From NCBI RefSeq assembly GCF_021347895.1, contig NC_067123.1, positions 40,106,027 to 40,170,026 of the forward strand: a DNA stretch of 64,000 bases, given 5' to 3'. Source of the DNA: Acanthochromis polyacanthus. Its lineage: Eukaryota > Chordata > Actinopteri > Pomacentridae. The translations under genes were made by a program, and so were the position numbers. The notes beneath the pieces were generated by a model. It saw only the letters and a program-made list of their open reading frames with translations. It did no database searches and was not told the origin of the DNA. Positions 48,025-58,913 of this stretch are shown here, piece by piece (positions within the stretch are counted from its first letter, which is position 1; every line of letters begins with the position of its first letter).

Positions 48025-49160
48025 AACATTCAGAGAACGTTTGATAGTTATGTTCCAAGAGATCAAAGACAGAACGTCCAGAAAACATGTTCCAGATACG
48101 ATCGAGGACTCAGATGACAGAACGTTCTTCTGAAAACGTTCCTGTGATCGGTTTCTAACGAGGCTAGAACATTTTGATCGCAACGTCCTGAGGATGAAGA
48201 CAAAGGAACACATCTTCTACGAAACATTCTCACAATGTTCCAGGATTACACAGCAGGAACATTCGGGGACCAGCTTTCATAAAACACTTTCCAGATGTTA
48301 TCAAGGATGATTCTTATGAAGCATTTTTATAATGTGATACACGAACAAAAGTGGCACATTCTGTTTGCAATGTTCTGCAGAAGTTCTGGGAATTACGTTA
48401 AGGAACACATTAGAGAACGGTCTTCTATAAAAAGTTCTCACAGTGTTCCATGAAAACACAGTGGGAACATTCTGATGTCAACGTCTGAAAAATGTTCTCC
48501 AGATGTTGTCCAGTCCTCAGACAACAGAACGTTTTGGAATGTGACGTATTAAAGGTACATTACGTCTTTTTGTTGAAGGAGCGTGTGATAAAATGTTGTT
48601 TAATAAAAAGTTGGCCCAATGAAAAAGCAGGAACATTCTCAAACTAGCATTCAAAAAATATCTTCCAGATGTTATTGAGGACTCTGATGAGAAAACGTTC
48701 CTAATAAGGCTAGAACATTCTGTCCACGTTTTGAGGATCAAGTTAAGGGAACGTGTCCTCTATAAAACATTCTAACAGTACAAAGCAGGAACAATCTGGA
48801 AGCAGCTTTCAAGGGATATTTTCCAGATGTTATCAAGGTCTTAGATGACAGAATGCGGTTTTAATTTTTGCTCCTATAATGTGACATTAATAAATGTCTT
48901 TTTGTGAAGTGAACATATGATGCTCTTCTATCAAATGTTCCTCAAAACTTAAAAGGAAGAATGTTCAAAAAGCAACATTAAAAAAAAAATTCAGACATTT
49001 TTGAGACCTCAGATGGCAGAACATTCTTTATAGGAGGTTCCTAAGGTGGAACATTCTGCCTGAAATGTTCTCAGAATGTTTCACAGTGATAAAGGAAAAA
49101 CATTCTCATTGGAACATGTTTAGTTCTCTGACCTTTAATGAGAACATTCTGGGAACTAAA
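48025..49160. repeat. Degenerate minisatellite rich in GAACATTC
   Basis: The phrase 'tccagatgttatcaaggac...cagaacgttct' recurs near 48085, 48290, 48496, 48662, 48820 and 48990. This gives about six diverged units of roughly 160-205 bases. Within them gaacattc or gaacgttc occurs at least eight times (for example 48120, 48257, 48465, 48631, 48714). No open frame or transposon end accompanies it. Confidence 0.75.
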
Positions 49161-49582
49161 AGAAAATTTCCAACTGAAAACAAGACAAGAAAATGCAGCA
49201 CTTTTGTTTTTAAACATAACGGATTCTAGCTGGGCTCATCATCGGTTGTGTTGATTTTGCAACCGTTCAGCTTCTAAGACGTTTCTGGATCTGCACAATA
49301 AAACCCTGAACTTCTGCTTGACGTGCAGTTTGACATGCTAGAACCTGTACAGAACAGCTGGAAAACACTAATATGTCCACGATTCGACACAATCAGCAGA
49401 AAAGCAGCAGCACCCATGATAAATAAACTTCAGTCTCCTGGAGGTCTGTTGAAACTTCAGCTTTAAACAAGCGATTCTCATAAATATTCCACCTTCAATA
49501 CATTGCAGATTAACCAGATATATTACTAGAATGACAACGAATGCTCCGTTTGGAAGCTCTTATTCCCCACTAAGCCCACAGA
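49161..49582. other. No gene seen
   Basis: Nothing recognised. Confidence 0.4.
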
Positions 49583-50170
49583 CCGGTGTTCAAGGTTAAC
49601 TGGTGTTCCGATCAACTGGTGATAGCAGGGTTTCTGAGACAGATGTTTCGTAGGCGTGGCTTTTCAGGACCCCTTACCTACCGACCAGGAAATAAACAAT
49701 GGGACAACTTGGTCTATAAAATGAGATTTCTGCTGTTCTGTACATTTCGCTCTTGACAAAATACCTGGAAATAAGAGGCGTGCTCATTTTCAAAGTCATG
49801 CGCTGTCAGGCTACATGAAAGAAAAACTACGTCATCACGTTTGGAACAGAGACTGTGGGCCCAGTGGAGCTGCGATCTCTGTTTACTGTTAAAACCTGTC
49901 AAAGCAGCATACAGGAGACCAGTACACGGTGCACACGTTATTATATTTCCACTCAGTTAGGTGGAAGTCCTCATTAAACCGAGTATTTTACTGGTAGACT
50001 GAACAGCCGTGAGTCAAAACAGAGCAACAACGACAACGTTAAAGCTGACAACAAGAACATTTACACAGGTATCGGTACAGTCACCTATGCTATGTGTTGC
50101 TGTTGTAACAGCTGCCTCACTCACTGAATATCACCAGTTGATCGGAACACCAGTTAATCTTGAACACCGG
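49583..50170. mobile_element. 588-bp element with 42-bp inverted ends
   Basis: 49583-49624 and 50129-50170 are inverted copies of 42 bases with a single mismatch. Each end has an internal direct repeat of aactggtg separated by ttccgatc. The outermost bases are ccgg, which is palindromic, so a 4-base CCGG duplication is possible but cannot be told apart from the terminal repeat. The flanks beyond it do not match. No transposase frame is present. I do not recognise the superfamily. Confidence 0.85.
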
Positions 50171-50870
50171 CTCCTCGCTGAGCACATAAAAGCAGCCCGG
50201 AGGGGAAACACTGAAACATGGAGCCAGTCGGAGGTTTGACAGCGATACAGAGACACGAACAAACCCGACTTTGTTCCGACATCTTCAGTTACTCAAACTG
50301 AAGCTCACTGCAGAGCTGATGGTCGTTAATGAGACATTCAGGGAGTGGATGCTGTTTAATAAAACATTCAGAGAAGATCCGATGTGGATTCGTATCAAAC
50401 GGTCAGCTTGTTTTTGTTTAAAGTCGCTTTCTTGTTCCCATCATTTGTACTAAACAGCAGCCTTTTCCCCAGTTTTCTGAGCTTAACTCCTGAAGGTAAA
50501 CAAAAGGAAACTAGAAGATGACGCTGAGCAAAGTGGACAACAGCTGCACTGATGGTTAAAAACACACCACAGCAACAGCTGGATGAGAAATCAGAAGAAA
50601 AGGGAACACATACCTGCTCTGATGTCTAAGATCACATCTCACTACGTTTAACTCCAAACTCCTGTTCTGCAGCTTCACTTCATCTCCTGATCTGGTCCAC
50701 CTGCTGCTCATCAGCCATCAGTTCTCCAGCAACATGAATGCAGGATTCCAGCTGTGATTGGGTTCCTCTGCAAACTGCAGACTTGCAGCAATGGATAGAT
50801 TTGTTTTCCACAAACATATCTGCTCATACGAACTACAAAATTAAGATGGAAGCAAAAGTATATCTGCAGG
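50171..50870. other. No gene seen
   Basis: Nothing recognised. Confidence 0.4.
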
Positions 50871-51150
50871 CAACAATGGCCCAAATCTGATTTTTATTTT
50901 ATGCATCAGATCACATATAATCCGGAGTATAGATGTGGTTCTATGTGTGTCCTAAATCAGATACAGGTCAGATTTTTCAGTATAAACAGCCGTATTGGAA
51001 TTTATGTGACTTTTCCGTCATTCTGACCCAGTGGGAGTCACTTGATGAATAGAAATGTGACAGAGGTGCTCAGTGCATGCACAGTGAGCTGTTCCATTTA
51101 AGAAGTAGTCAGAGTGACGCTTTTAAGGGACGCATATGCAGGACGATGCA
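50871..51150. mobile_element. Possible decayed DNA transposon fragment
   Basis: It contains aatggcccaaatctgatttt, ggtcagatttttcagtataa and cattctgacccagtgggagt. These resemble a dispersed fish repeat I have seen, but no ends or duplication can be defined. Confidence 0.3.
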
Positions 51151-54100
51151 TTTCTGAGTGAATGAAATTAGTTTACAAGTTTACCTTCATGTTTTTGCAC
51201 ATGTGGGTCACGAGAGGACTCAACAGGAACCTGATATTGGCTGCATCTTTCAAAATAGCATGAACAGCCAATAAAAATCATCGGCTCAGATGAATAAGTC
51301 TCAGTCGAGCGCTGTGTCTTGCAATGTGGCTGCAGTTTAGTTCAGGTTTGGGGGAAAAAAATCATGATTTTGCTTAAAAACTGAAAATTTAACACCAGAT
51401 AGGACACTTTTAGTTGTTTTTTTTTACATCTAACCAGGTTTGGAATCTTCCCAAACCCTAATAAAAGTTCTTTGGTTGATTAAAAGTGACTAGTGCAGCT
51501 TATTTCAATTCATACGCAAGAAAAAACTCCACTTGTGAACATAATAAAGGCAGATGTTTTGCTTGTAACCGGCAAAATGAAATTCTAGACAAATTATTGC
51601 AGCTCGCTTTGGAAAGATTTGATTAGTCCTGTTTTATTTTTAAAGTTGTTTCCTTCCTCTGCTTGACACAAAAACAGAATAAATTCTCAGAATAATAATA
51701 AGAAGAATGGAATAGTTCTGTCAGAAGCACATTAAGAATCGTGCAGCTCAGAAATAGAAGTGAAACGTCTGCTGTGTGCTTTTACACGTTTTCCTCCACA
51801 GGTAGGTCAGTTTCATTCTAAAAGGACAGAATGCTTTAAAAGAAATAAAAACACGATTGTTCTTTCTTCTAAACGTATGTAATCATTAGCAGCTGAGGAC
51901 GTCGGCCGGTAAACTCATCTGTGCCGTTTTCCGATCGACAGGTCGCCTGAGGACGACGCGTCGCCACAGATCAACCCGATTATGAAACACGAGTTCATTT
52001 TCAGTGTCAGACAGCAGCCTTCATTATTAAATATCTGCTGAATATTTAACGCGGTGCTGTTGGGAGCGTTGTAGGTGTGGGATCCAGCATTAATACTTCA
52101 CCTAGTTTACCTTTTATGCTGGTAATGATGCGGGTTAGGTCTGGATTGAGCTGTTTTTTCTGTAATGACCTTGTGGCTGTTGGGTGTCGCTCTGGTTTCA
52201 TCCTGTCAGACCTGCTTCCTTCATGTTCAGGACACCTTGGTAGGACACTGGGCTGAATCCTGGTAAAATACGACGTCATTTCTAATTCATCTACATGCTA
52301 GAATGAGTTTTAATCGCCTTGTTGCTGCACTTTAAGCCTTTTAAACGTGAATGCCACACAGATTCATCTTGATGACGGGCAGTCGTTACTTTGGAGGCTG
52401 AAATCCCTGCAGGCATGTTTCACCCTGCTGCAGTTACGTTAGCACAGGAACGAAAGTGGGAGATTCATGGAAAACACGGAACTGTCTGGGTGAACAGTCT
52501 GACAGCCAGTGGTGAAACTCTTCATTTTTACGTTTCCTGGCTGATTAGAGCAGAATCGTTCTACTCAGCTGAGAAGGACACACAATCATAGACGTAAAAA
52601 CACACAAAAGAGAACGCGTTGTGCACATGTTCAGTTCTGAAAACAGAGCGAGCAGACGTTCATGCATAAACAAAGCACACAGTGAGACATGCATTCAAGT
52701 TTAACACGATCCAGAAGGTACACAAAGTACAGTAACAGTAGCAGCTCTGCAGGGAGACGTTCCTTTATGTGTTCATGATGACCGTTATTTAGATCCAGCT
52801 CTTTACTTATATTGCACTTACATTTAAGCTGAGATTCAGTGACAACTTCAACCTTAAATTTGTCCCAACACAACATGAGGCAATCAGCCAGGACAGCAGT
52901 GATGGATGGATAGATGGTGGATAGATGATGGATGGATGAGGCTTTAGGGGCAGGATGGAGGTCTGAGAGCAAAGGGAAGGTGGGAAATATTCAGCTGCTT
53001 CATCTGGAGGAGGCGTCTGTTGTCCCTCTGAGTTTTAATCATGACTCGGTGTTTATGCGGCTCAGGACGCTAAACTTTAACCTCCAGGGAGTCCAGATTA
53101 CAGGTCTCAGGGTGTGTGTTTGTTTTGACAGAACCTCTTTCTCTGGAGGACTGTTAATGAACTCTCATACAGTAGCTACAGTTATCACAGCTAATTACTG
53201 AACAATTACAGTGTTTTATTAGCGGGACTGAGCTGCACTTTAAGCTGCAATATGTACGTTTCTTTTCACATTAAGCAGGAGAACAAATTAGTGGAATTTA
53301 CGAGCGCACCGGATGTCCACTTACGATGTTTTACAGAGTAACTTGAGGGATTTTTCATTTTTAAATTCGGCCCCAAAGTAATTAAAGTTAGCGTGTTTAG
53401 TGTGTCCAGTTGGGTTTTAGTTTAAGGAGAGAGAAAAGTCTTTTTATTACTACAGCATTTTAGAGGGAGCGATCCTTTTGACCACGTTTTAATGCCTTTA
53501 TTTGCATGACATTTGTACCTGTAGATGGTGTCAAGAAGAAATTACTGGTCACAGCTGGCAGTCTGTTAATTCCAACTGACTGAGCTCTGCCTTTTGAAAT
53601 GAAGTTTTTACAGCCTGTCGTTGTTCAGTCCTTCATCTGACAGAATAGTTTCTATTTTAATCAACACAGTCTCATAATGACTTTCATATCTTATTATTGC
53701 TTCATGCATCTGACCTGACCTGTTTTTTAGTCTGTTTTCTTCTGCTTCATGAGTTAAACTGCAGTGATTTTATGTTCTGGAGTCTCAACAGCAGCACTGT
53801 GACTCAACTCAACAAAATTTTAAGAAAACCTGCAAAATTAACCAAGAATTTATCTGCGTTTTCATCAACTACTGTTGCAGATATGTACATTAAAGAGCCC
53901 ATAGTGTGCTTTTTGGTTCATTCTTTCCTTCAGTTTTTCATACTTGTGCAGCTGCTTTTTTGGTGACTGTAAATGTTCTGCAAACTTAAAGACAGAGAGT
54001 TATTCTCCCCCACAGAAATGGCTCGTTTGCCATCCAGGCTTTTCTTCTGTTACTTAATGACATCATCATGTGATACATTTGCATAACACCTGCCTAGCAG

Positions 54101-54451
54101 CTGGTTTCGCCCTCAAACAAGACATGTGCAGCTTCCTCTGGGACTGAAATCATTTCCTTGTTAGAGCCACTTCTGCTACAGCTTCATCTATGTGTAAATA
54201 CTCAGAGATCTGGGGTTACTAACCGATGCTGGACAGCTGACAACACCAACCGTGCATCAGACAGGGGCTAAAGCGAGGCATTTCAGACGGGAAGTGAGAT
54301 TAGCTGCTGCAGCAGTGTACAGTACAGAGAAAATAAAGTGTTTTGGAACATTATAGGATGTAAACATTATTTGGTAGACTCCAAAAACAAAACCATTGTC
54401 TAGGAAGGCTGAGAAGTGTTTAAAAAATGACTAAAAATGGATCCAAAATGT
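51151..54451. other. Non-repetitive DNA, no gene seen
   Basis: About 3.3 kb with a short GATG-type run at 52902-52940. All frames are short and lack domains. No transposon was recognised. Confidence 0.4.
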
Positions 54452-54459
54452 CATCAAAC

Positions 54460-55335
54460 CAGGGGTGAAAGTAAGCCAGAACGGTCCGGTAGTGCGTACC
54501 GGCAAAAGATCTGGTAGCAGTACGCCGTACCGGGAAAAGATCCGGTGGTGGTATGCCGTTCTTCCACCGGTATCTATGGGTACGCCGCCCGGCTGCCTGC
54601 TATCGACCGTTACTCAGCAGTAGGTGAGTGCGCATGTGTGTCTACTTTCTGTAACACAGTGACTGTTATGGCCAGTAGCAGCCAATAGCAAGTAGGTGCG
54701 CTTGATTTATTGCACTGGGACATTTCCCACAACTCGTCAATAGACATCAATAAGCGCCGCTTGCACCGGGACGGGGCGAACAGTAAATTACACCTGAAAT
54801 TCTACACGTTCTTGTGATTGGCTGAAAAACTTTAAACTGGATTTCCAGTGGTTCTCATCAACAGATACATATTTTAAATAAAAACAGAGAGAAGCACTAC
54901 AAAAGAGTCCAAAAAAAATTTGTCAAAGCAATAATGCAGAGGAAAATAACGTCTTTGATTAAAAGAAAAGACTGAAGAAGGGTTACCACAGAAAATCAGA
55001 AATTAACGACTACGATAACTACTTCAGGCCTCTGTGGAAAATCTTTTAGGTGATCTGTTTTCATGTTTAGTTCCATTATGAGTGTTTGCTCGTGACCTCA
55101 TGTCTGTTCTCAGAGCCTGTATTCTGGATGTTTATCAGTGTTCAATTAAAGCAAAAAGTTTACCGTATTTTCAAGTGTTATTAATTCCTACCTATTCCAT
55201 TGGCCTACAGTAAAACATTAATATGTTTTTATTTGTTTGTGTTTTAACTTTGCTATCTTAAAATGCATGAAGTTAGCGTGAGACGAGGGTTTTGGTAATA
55301 GTAGCGACAAGAATTAAAAACTACTTTCACCCCTG
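54460..55335. mobile_element. 876-bp hAT element, CAGGGGTGAAAGTA ends
   Basis: It starts caggggtgaaagtaagcc and ends ctactttcacccctg, giving a 14-base inverted end. A perfect 8-base duplication, catcaaac, lies at 54452-54459 and 55336-55343. The left interior carries three ccggta-type repeats (54487-54575). No transposase domain is recognisable in any frame. Confidence 0.93.
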
Positions 55336-55343
55336 CATCAAAC

Positions 55344-55509
55344 CATAAAAATTTTCTTTAAAAAGTAGGAATTATTCACAGTTACAGTTTTATGAACACT
55401 GGTGGTCCTCAGAGGTGGATCTGTAGTCGGATCACAATCATGGCGGCTGATGTAGTGTTCACTGGTTGTCATGGTTACAGTGACGCCATGCAGCTATCTG
55501 AAAATGCTA
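55344..55509. other. No gene seen
   Basis: A short spacer between the hAT element and the next repeat. Confidence 0.35.
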
Positions 55510-55725
55510 CAGAAATCTTTAACAAATCCGTGGATCCAGACTATAAGCTGCATCACTGCCACAATCTGATCACTTGGTCCTTGAGTCATTTCTGACCTTC
55601 AATAAAAATTTCATCCAAATCCGTTGGTCTGTTCTTGAGTGATGTTGCTGACGGACGGACGGACGGATGGACGGACGCCGATTGTCACCTAACTCTGCTG
55701 CATTTCTTGGCAGAATTATTGTTCA
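55510..55725 (+). mobile_element. Dispersed retroposon-like repeat with GGAC tail
   Basis: The block ccgtggatccagactataag...tttcatccaaatccgttggt, followed by a GGAC tandem run at 55651-55675, matches a pattern common in fish genomes. There a conserved 3' segment ends in a short tandem tail. It is probably the 3' end of a non-LTR element. The clade was not identified. Confidence 0.5.
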
Positions 55726-56339
55726 TGTCCTTAAGATAAAGGAAACATGAGAAATAGATTTCAACTTCAAAATCATTCCATTTGTGGTCGAAGCCAGAAT
55801 CTGTAGAACCTCAGACATGACATCAGAATAACTCCAGCTGTGAAATGTTCTGCTATAATTGGATATAATCTGCTGTTTATATGGTGGACTTTATTTCCCC
55901 GCAGGAAGCTGTTCACTGGTGTTTCAGGGTTTTACATTCAGGCGTTAATTCTAACAGTGAGGAGCTGAATCTTTGATGTTTGATGTTATTTTTCTCATCC
56001 TAAAATCGTCGGTGGAAACAGAAATCCGTCTTTCCAAAGCCCCTGTAAACACATGTCAACTCTGCAGATGCTTAAAATTCCTGAACTCTGAATGAGATGA
56101 ATGGAAGGAGAAGATGACCCGCGGTGGTGGAATATTTAAAGCTTAACTCCTCGTCGTTTGTGTTCTTCCAGCTCCGCACATCAAACACCTGTTGAATGGA
56201 AATGAGAGCCGTGTGTGGTGAGCGTGGCCTCGACCAGCTCTCATCTGCTCCTCCTGCGATTTAAAAACAGTCCTGTTTGCCTGTTGGTTTGTTTGTTGTT
56301 GTTGTTTTGGTGCGAATTGTAAAACAGCAGCCGAGGTGG
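55726..56339. other. No gene seen
   Basis: Nothing recognised. Confidence 0.4.
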
Positions 56340-57240
56340 CGTTAGAGACAGAGAGACGACGTGAGCAGGAGGAGGAGAGCTTCTGTCTGCTGAGTGGAGG
56401 AGGCAGGTCAACACCGAGATGAATGTAAACAGTTTGAAAATCTGTCATCCGCTGGAGAGAGGAGAGGAAAGAGATGAAAGGAGGACGAAAGGATGGAGAG
56501 GCCAGAGCAGGAGGAGGAAAGGAGATGAAGGAAAGACGTGATGAAATGTGGCTTAAAGGGCAGAGGAAGTGATGGAAGGAGGAGAGGATGGAGGAAAAAG
56601 GGAGAGAAGATGAACAAGAACGAAAGGAGGGAGTGAAAGTGGGCGAGCAACGAGTGAAATGAATTGAAGAAATGAGGAAGAAGAGGGTAGGAAAGGAGAG
56701 CAAAGAGGTAATATGAAGGGAAAGAGGAGTAAAGTTTAGGAAGGAGGAGAAGAAAGCAGCTGGAGCCGATCTATGGAAGTAAAAAAGGAAGGAAGAGAAA
56801 ACGAGGATAGAAATAAGAGAAGGAATAGAAAGGAGCATATGAAGACTAAATAAAGGATGGGGAGGGTTGGAAAAGAAATAAAGGGAAGCAAAGAAAAAGG
56901 GGGAAATAGAAAGGAAAGAAATAGAGAATAAGAAGTGGAAGAAGAGAGCACGAAAATATAACAAGAATGGTCGGGATGAGGAATAAAATGAAAGAAGGAA
57001 AGGAAATGAAAGGAAAAAAGTGAAGAAAGTGACTTAAGTAGAGGGGAAGGGGGAGGTACTGTAGAAAAGAGAAAAATAGGTTCAAAAATGAGCTAACGAT
57101 AAAAAAGAAGTGAAGGTTGAAGGAAAGGAAAAGTGTTGGTTTGAGTAGAGATAGGAGCAAGTGAGATGAAATGGAGAGATGGAAGACAGAAACAGCAGAA
57201 AGTGGGAACAGTGAGGAAAGATCAGAGGAAAGGGCAAATC
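56340..57240. repeat. Purine-strand tract (GA-rich), left part
   Basis: About 900 bases are strongly purine-biased on the plus strand (gaggaaaggagatgaaggaa-like words) without a fixed period. The minus-strand frame of 273 codons, rich in F, S, L and P, reflects this bias and is not a gene. The tract resumes after the CACTG element at 57927. Confidence 0.8.
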
Positions 57241-57247
57241 ACAGCTA

Positions 57248-57924
57248 CACTGATTAAAAAAAAAAGATAAAATCTGTGAAAAAAAACTGAAGACCTGGCA
57301 ACAAAAAAAGAAACGAAAAGAGGAACACTGTGACATTTAGAAACTGTCAGAACTGGTGAAAACAACAGCAAATACTTGTAAAATAATATTTTTAGCGAAT
57401 TTCAATCCAATAAAACAGTCATTTTACAGTCACACATTGTAAGAGAACAAACTGCTTTTTATTGTGGATATTAAAAATAATTTTGTCCTGATTTTTATTG
57501 ATTTTTTATAGCCAGCTGGTAATTATTTCTTATTTTACTAAATACTGTCTGTAATTTGATAAATAAAAAGGGGGAAAATCTGTTAAAGGTTTATCAATTT
57601 GTCATTAATATGCAAAATATTTCTTTCAATTAACAGTAAATATCTGCAGAATATTATTTTTTCTGATGTAAATACAGTAAAAGAGTGTATTTCTACAATC
57701 AAATGCAATGATCACCATTTTTAATATACAGATTTTTATTGTGGACATTATTGATAGTGTTGGCCTGTTTTGTTTTTTCCAGTTAACTCTTAAATGGATA
57801 CTTCTGTTATTTTCTCAGTCATTATGTGCAGTTTAATACAACAAGGAGAATCTGTAAAAAATATCAGTAAATTGTTGAAGAAGTGCAGATTCCAACTGTT
57901 TGGAAATGTACATTTTTTACAGTG
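57248..57924. mobile_element. 677-bp CACTG-ended element inside the purine tract
   Basis: It starts cactgattaaaaaaa and ends acattttttacagtg, so CACTG is inverted at the two ends, followed by A-rich subterminal sequence. TA flanks both sides (57246-57247 and 57925-57926). The AT-rich interior sits between two purine-strand segments, so it apparently inserted into a single purine tract. It has no coding capacity. Confidence 0.65.
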
Positions 57925-57980
57925 TAGAGAAGGATAGAATAAAGGAAAGAAGTGAAGATGAAAGAAGAGTTAGAGTGCCA

Positions 57981-58913
57981 GGAAAGGAAAGGAAAGGAAA
58001 GGAAAGGAAAGGAAAGGAAAGGAAAGGAAAGGAAAGGAAAGGAAAGGAAAGGAATGGAAAGGAAAGGAAAGGAAAGGAAAGGAAAGGAAATAGGGAAATG
58101 AAAGGAAAAGATGGAAAGGAAAGGAAAGGAAAGGAAAAGATGGAAAGGAAAGGAAAGGAAAGGAAAGGAAAGAGGGAAAGGAAAGGAAAAGATGGAAAGG
58201 AAAGGAAAAGATGGAAAGGAAAGGAAAGGAAAGGAAAGGAAAGGAAAGGAAAGGAAAGGAAAGGAAAGGAAAGAGGGAAAGGAAAGGAAAGGAAAGGAAA
58301 GGAAAGATGGAAAGGAAAGGAAAGGAAAGGAAGGGAAAGGAAAGGAAAGGAAAGATGGGAAGGAAAGGAAAGGAAAGGAAAGGAAAGGAAAGGAAAGGAA
58401 AGGAAAGGAAAGGGGGAAAGGAAAGGAAAAGAAAGGAAAGGAAAGAGAGGAAGGAAAGGAAAGGAAAGGAAAGGAAAGGAAAGGAAAGGAAAGGAAAGAG
58501 GGAAAGGAAAGGAGAGGAAAGAGGGAAAGGAAAGGAAAGGAAAGGAAAGGAAAGGAAAGGAAAGATGGGAAGGAAAGGAAAGGAAAGGAAAGATGGGAAG
58601 GAAAGGAAAGGAAAGGGGGAAAGGAAAGGAAAAGAAAGGAAAGGAAAGAGAGGAAGGAAAGGAAAGGAAAGGAAAGGAAAGGAAAGAGGGAAAGGAAAGG
58701 AGAGGAAAGAGGGAAAGGAAAGGAAAGGAAAGGAAAGGAAAGGAAAGGAAAGATGGGAAGGAAAGGAAAGGAAAGGAAAGGAAAGATGGGAAGGAAAGGA
58801 AAGGAAAGGAAAGGAAAGGAAAGGAAAGGAAAGATGGGAAGGAAAGGGAAGGAAGGAAAGGAAAGGAAAGGAAAGGAAAGGAAAGGAAAGGAAAGGAAAG
58901 GAAAGGAAAGGAA
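57981..58913. repeat. GGAAA pentamer satellite array, 933 bp
   Basis: Tandem GGAAA is broken by variants (agatggg, gaggg, aaaagaaagg, ggggg). A block starting with ggggg at 58412 recurs at 58615, giving a 203-base higher-order duplication. The pentamer has no stops in any frame, which creates 247-358-codon frames (KGKER and FLSFP) on both strands. These are artefacts. Confidence 0.98.

Noticed and set aside
56143..56964. 273-codon minus-strand frame rich in F, S, L and P
   Set aside because: It follows the purine/pyrimidine strand bias, has no domain, and is matched by overlapping frames of similar composition.
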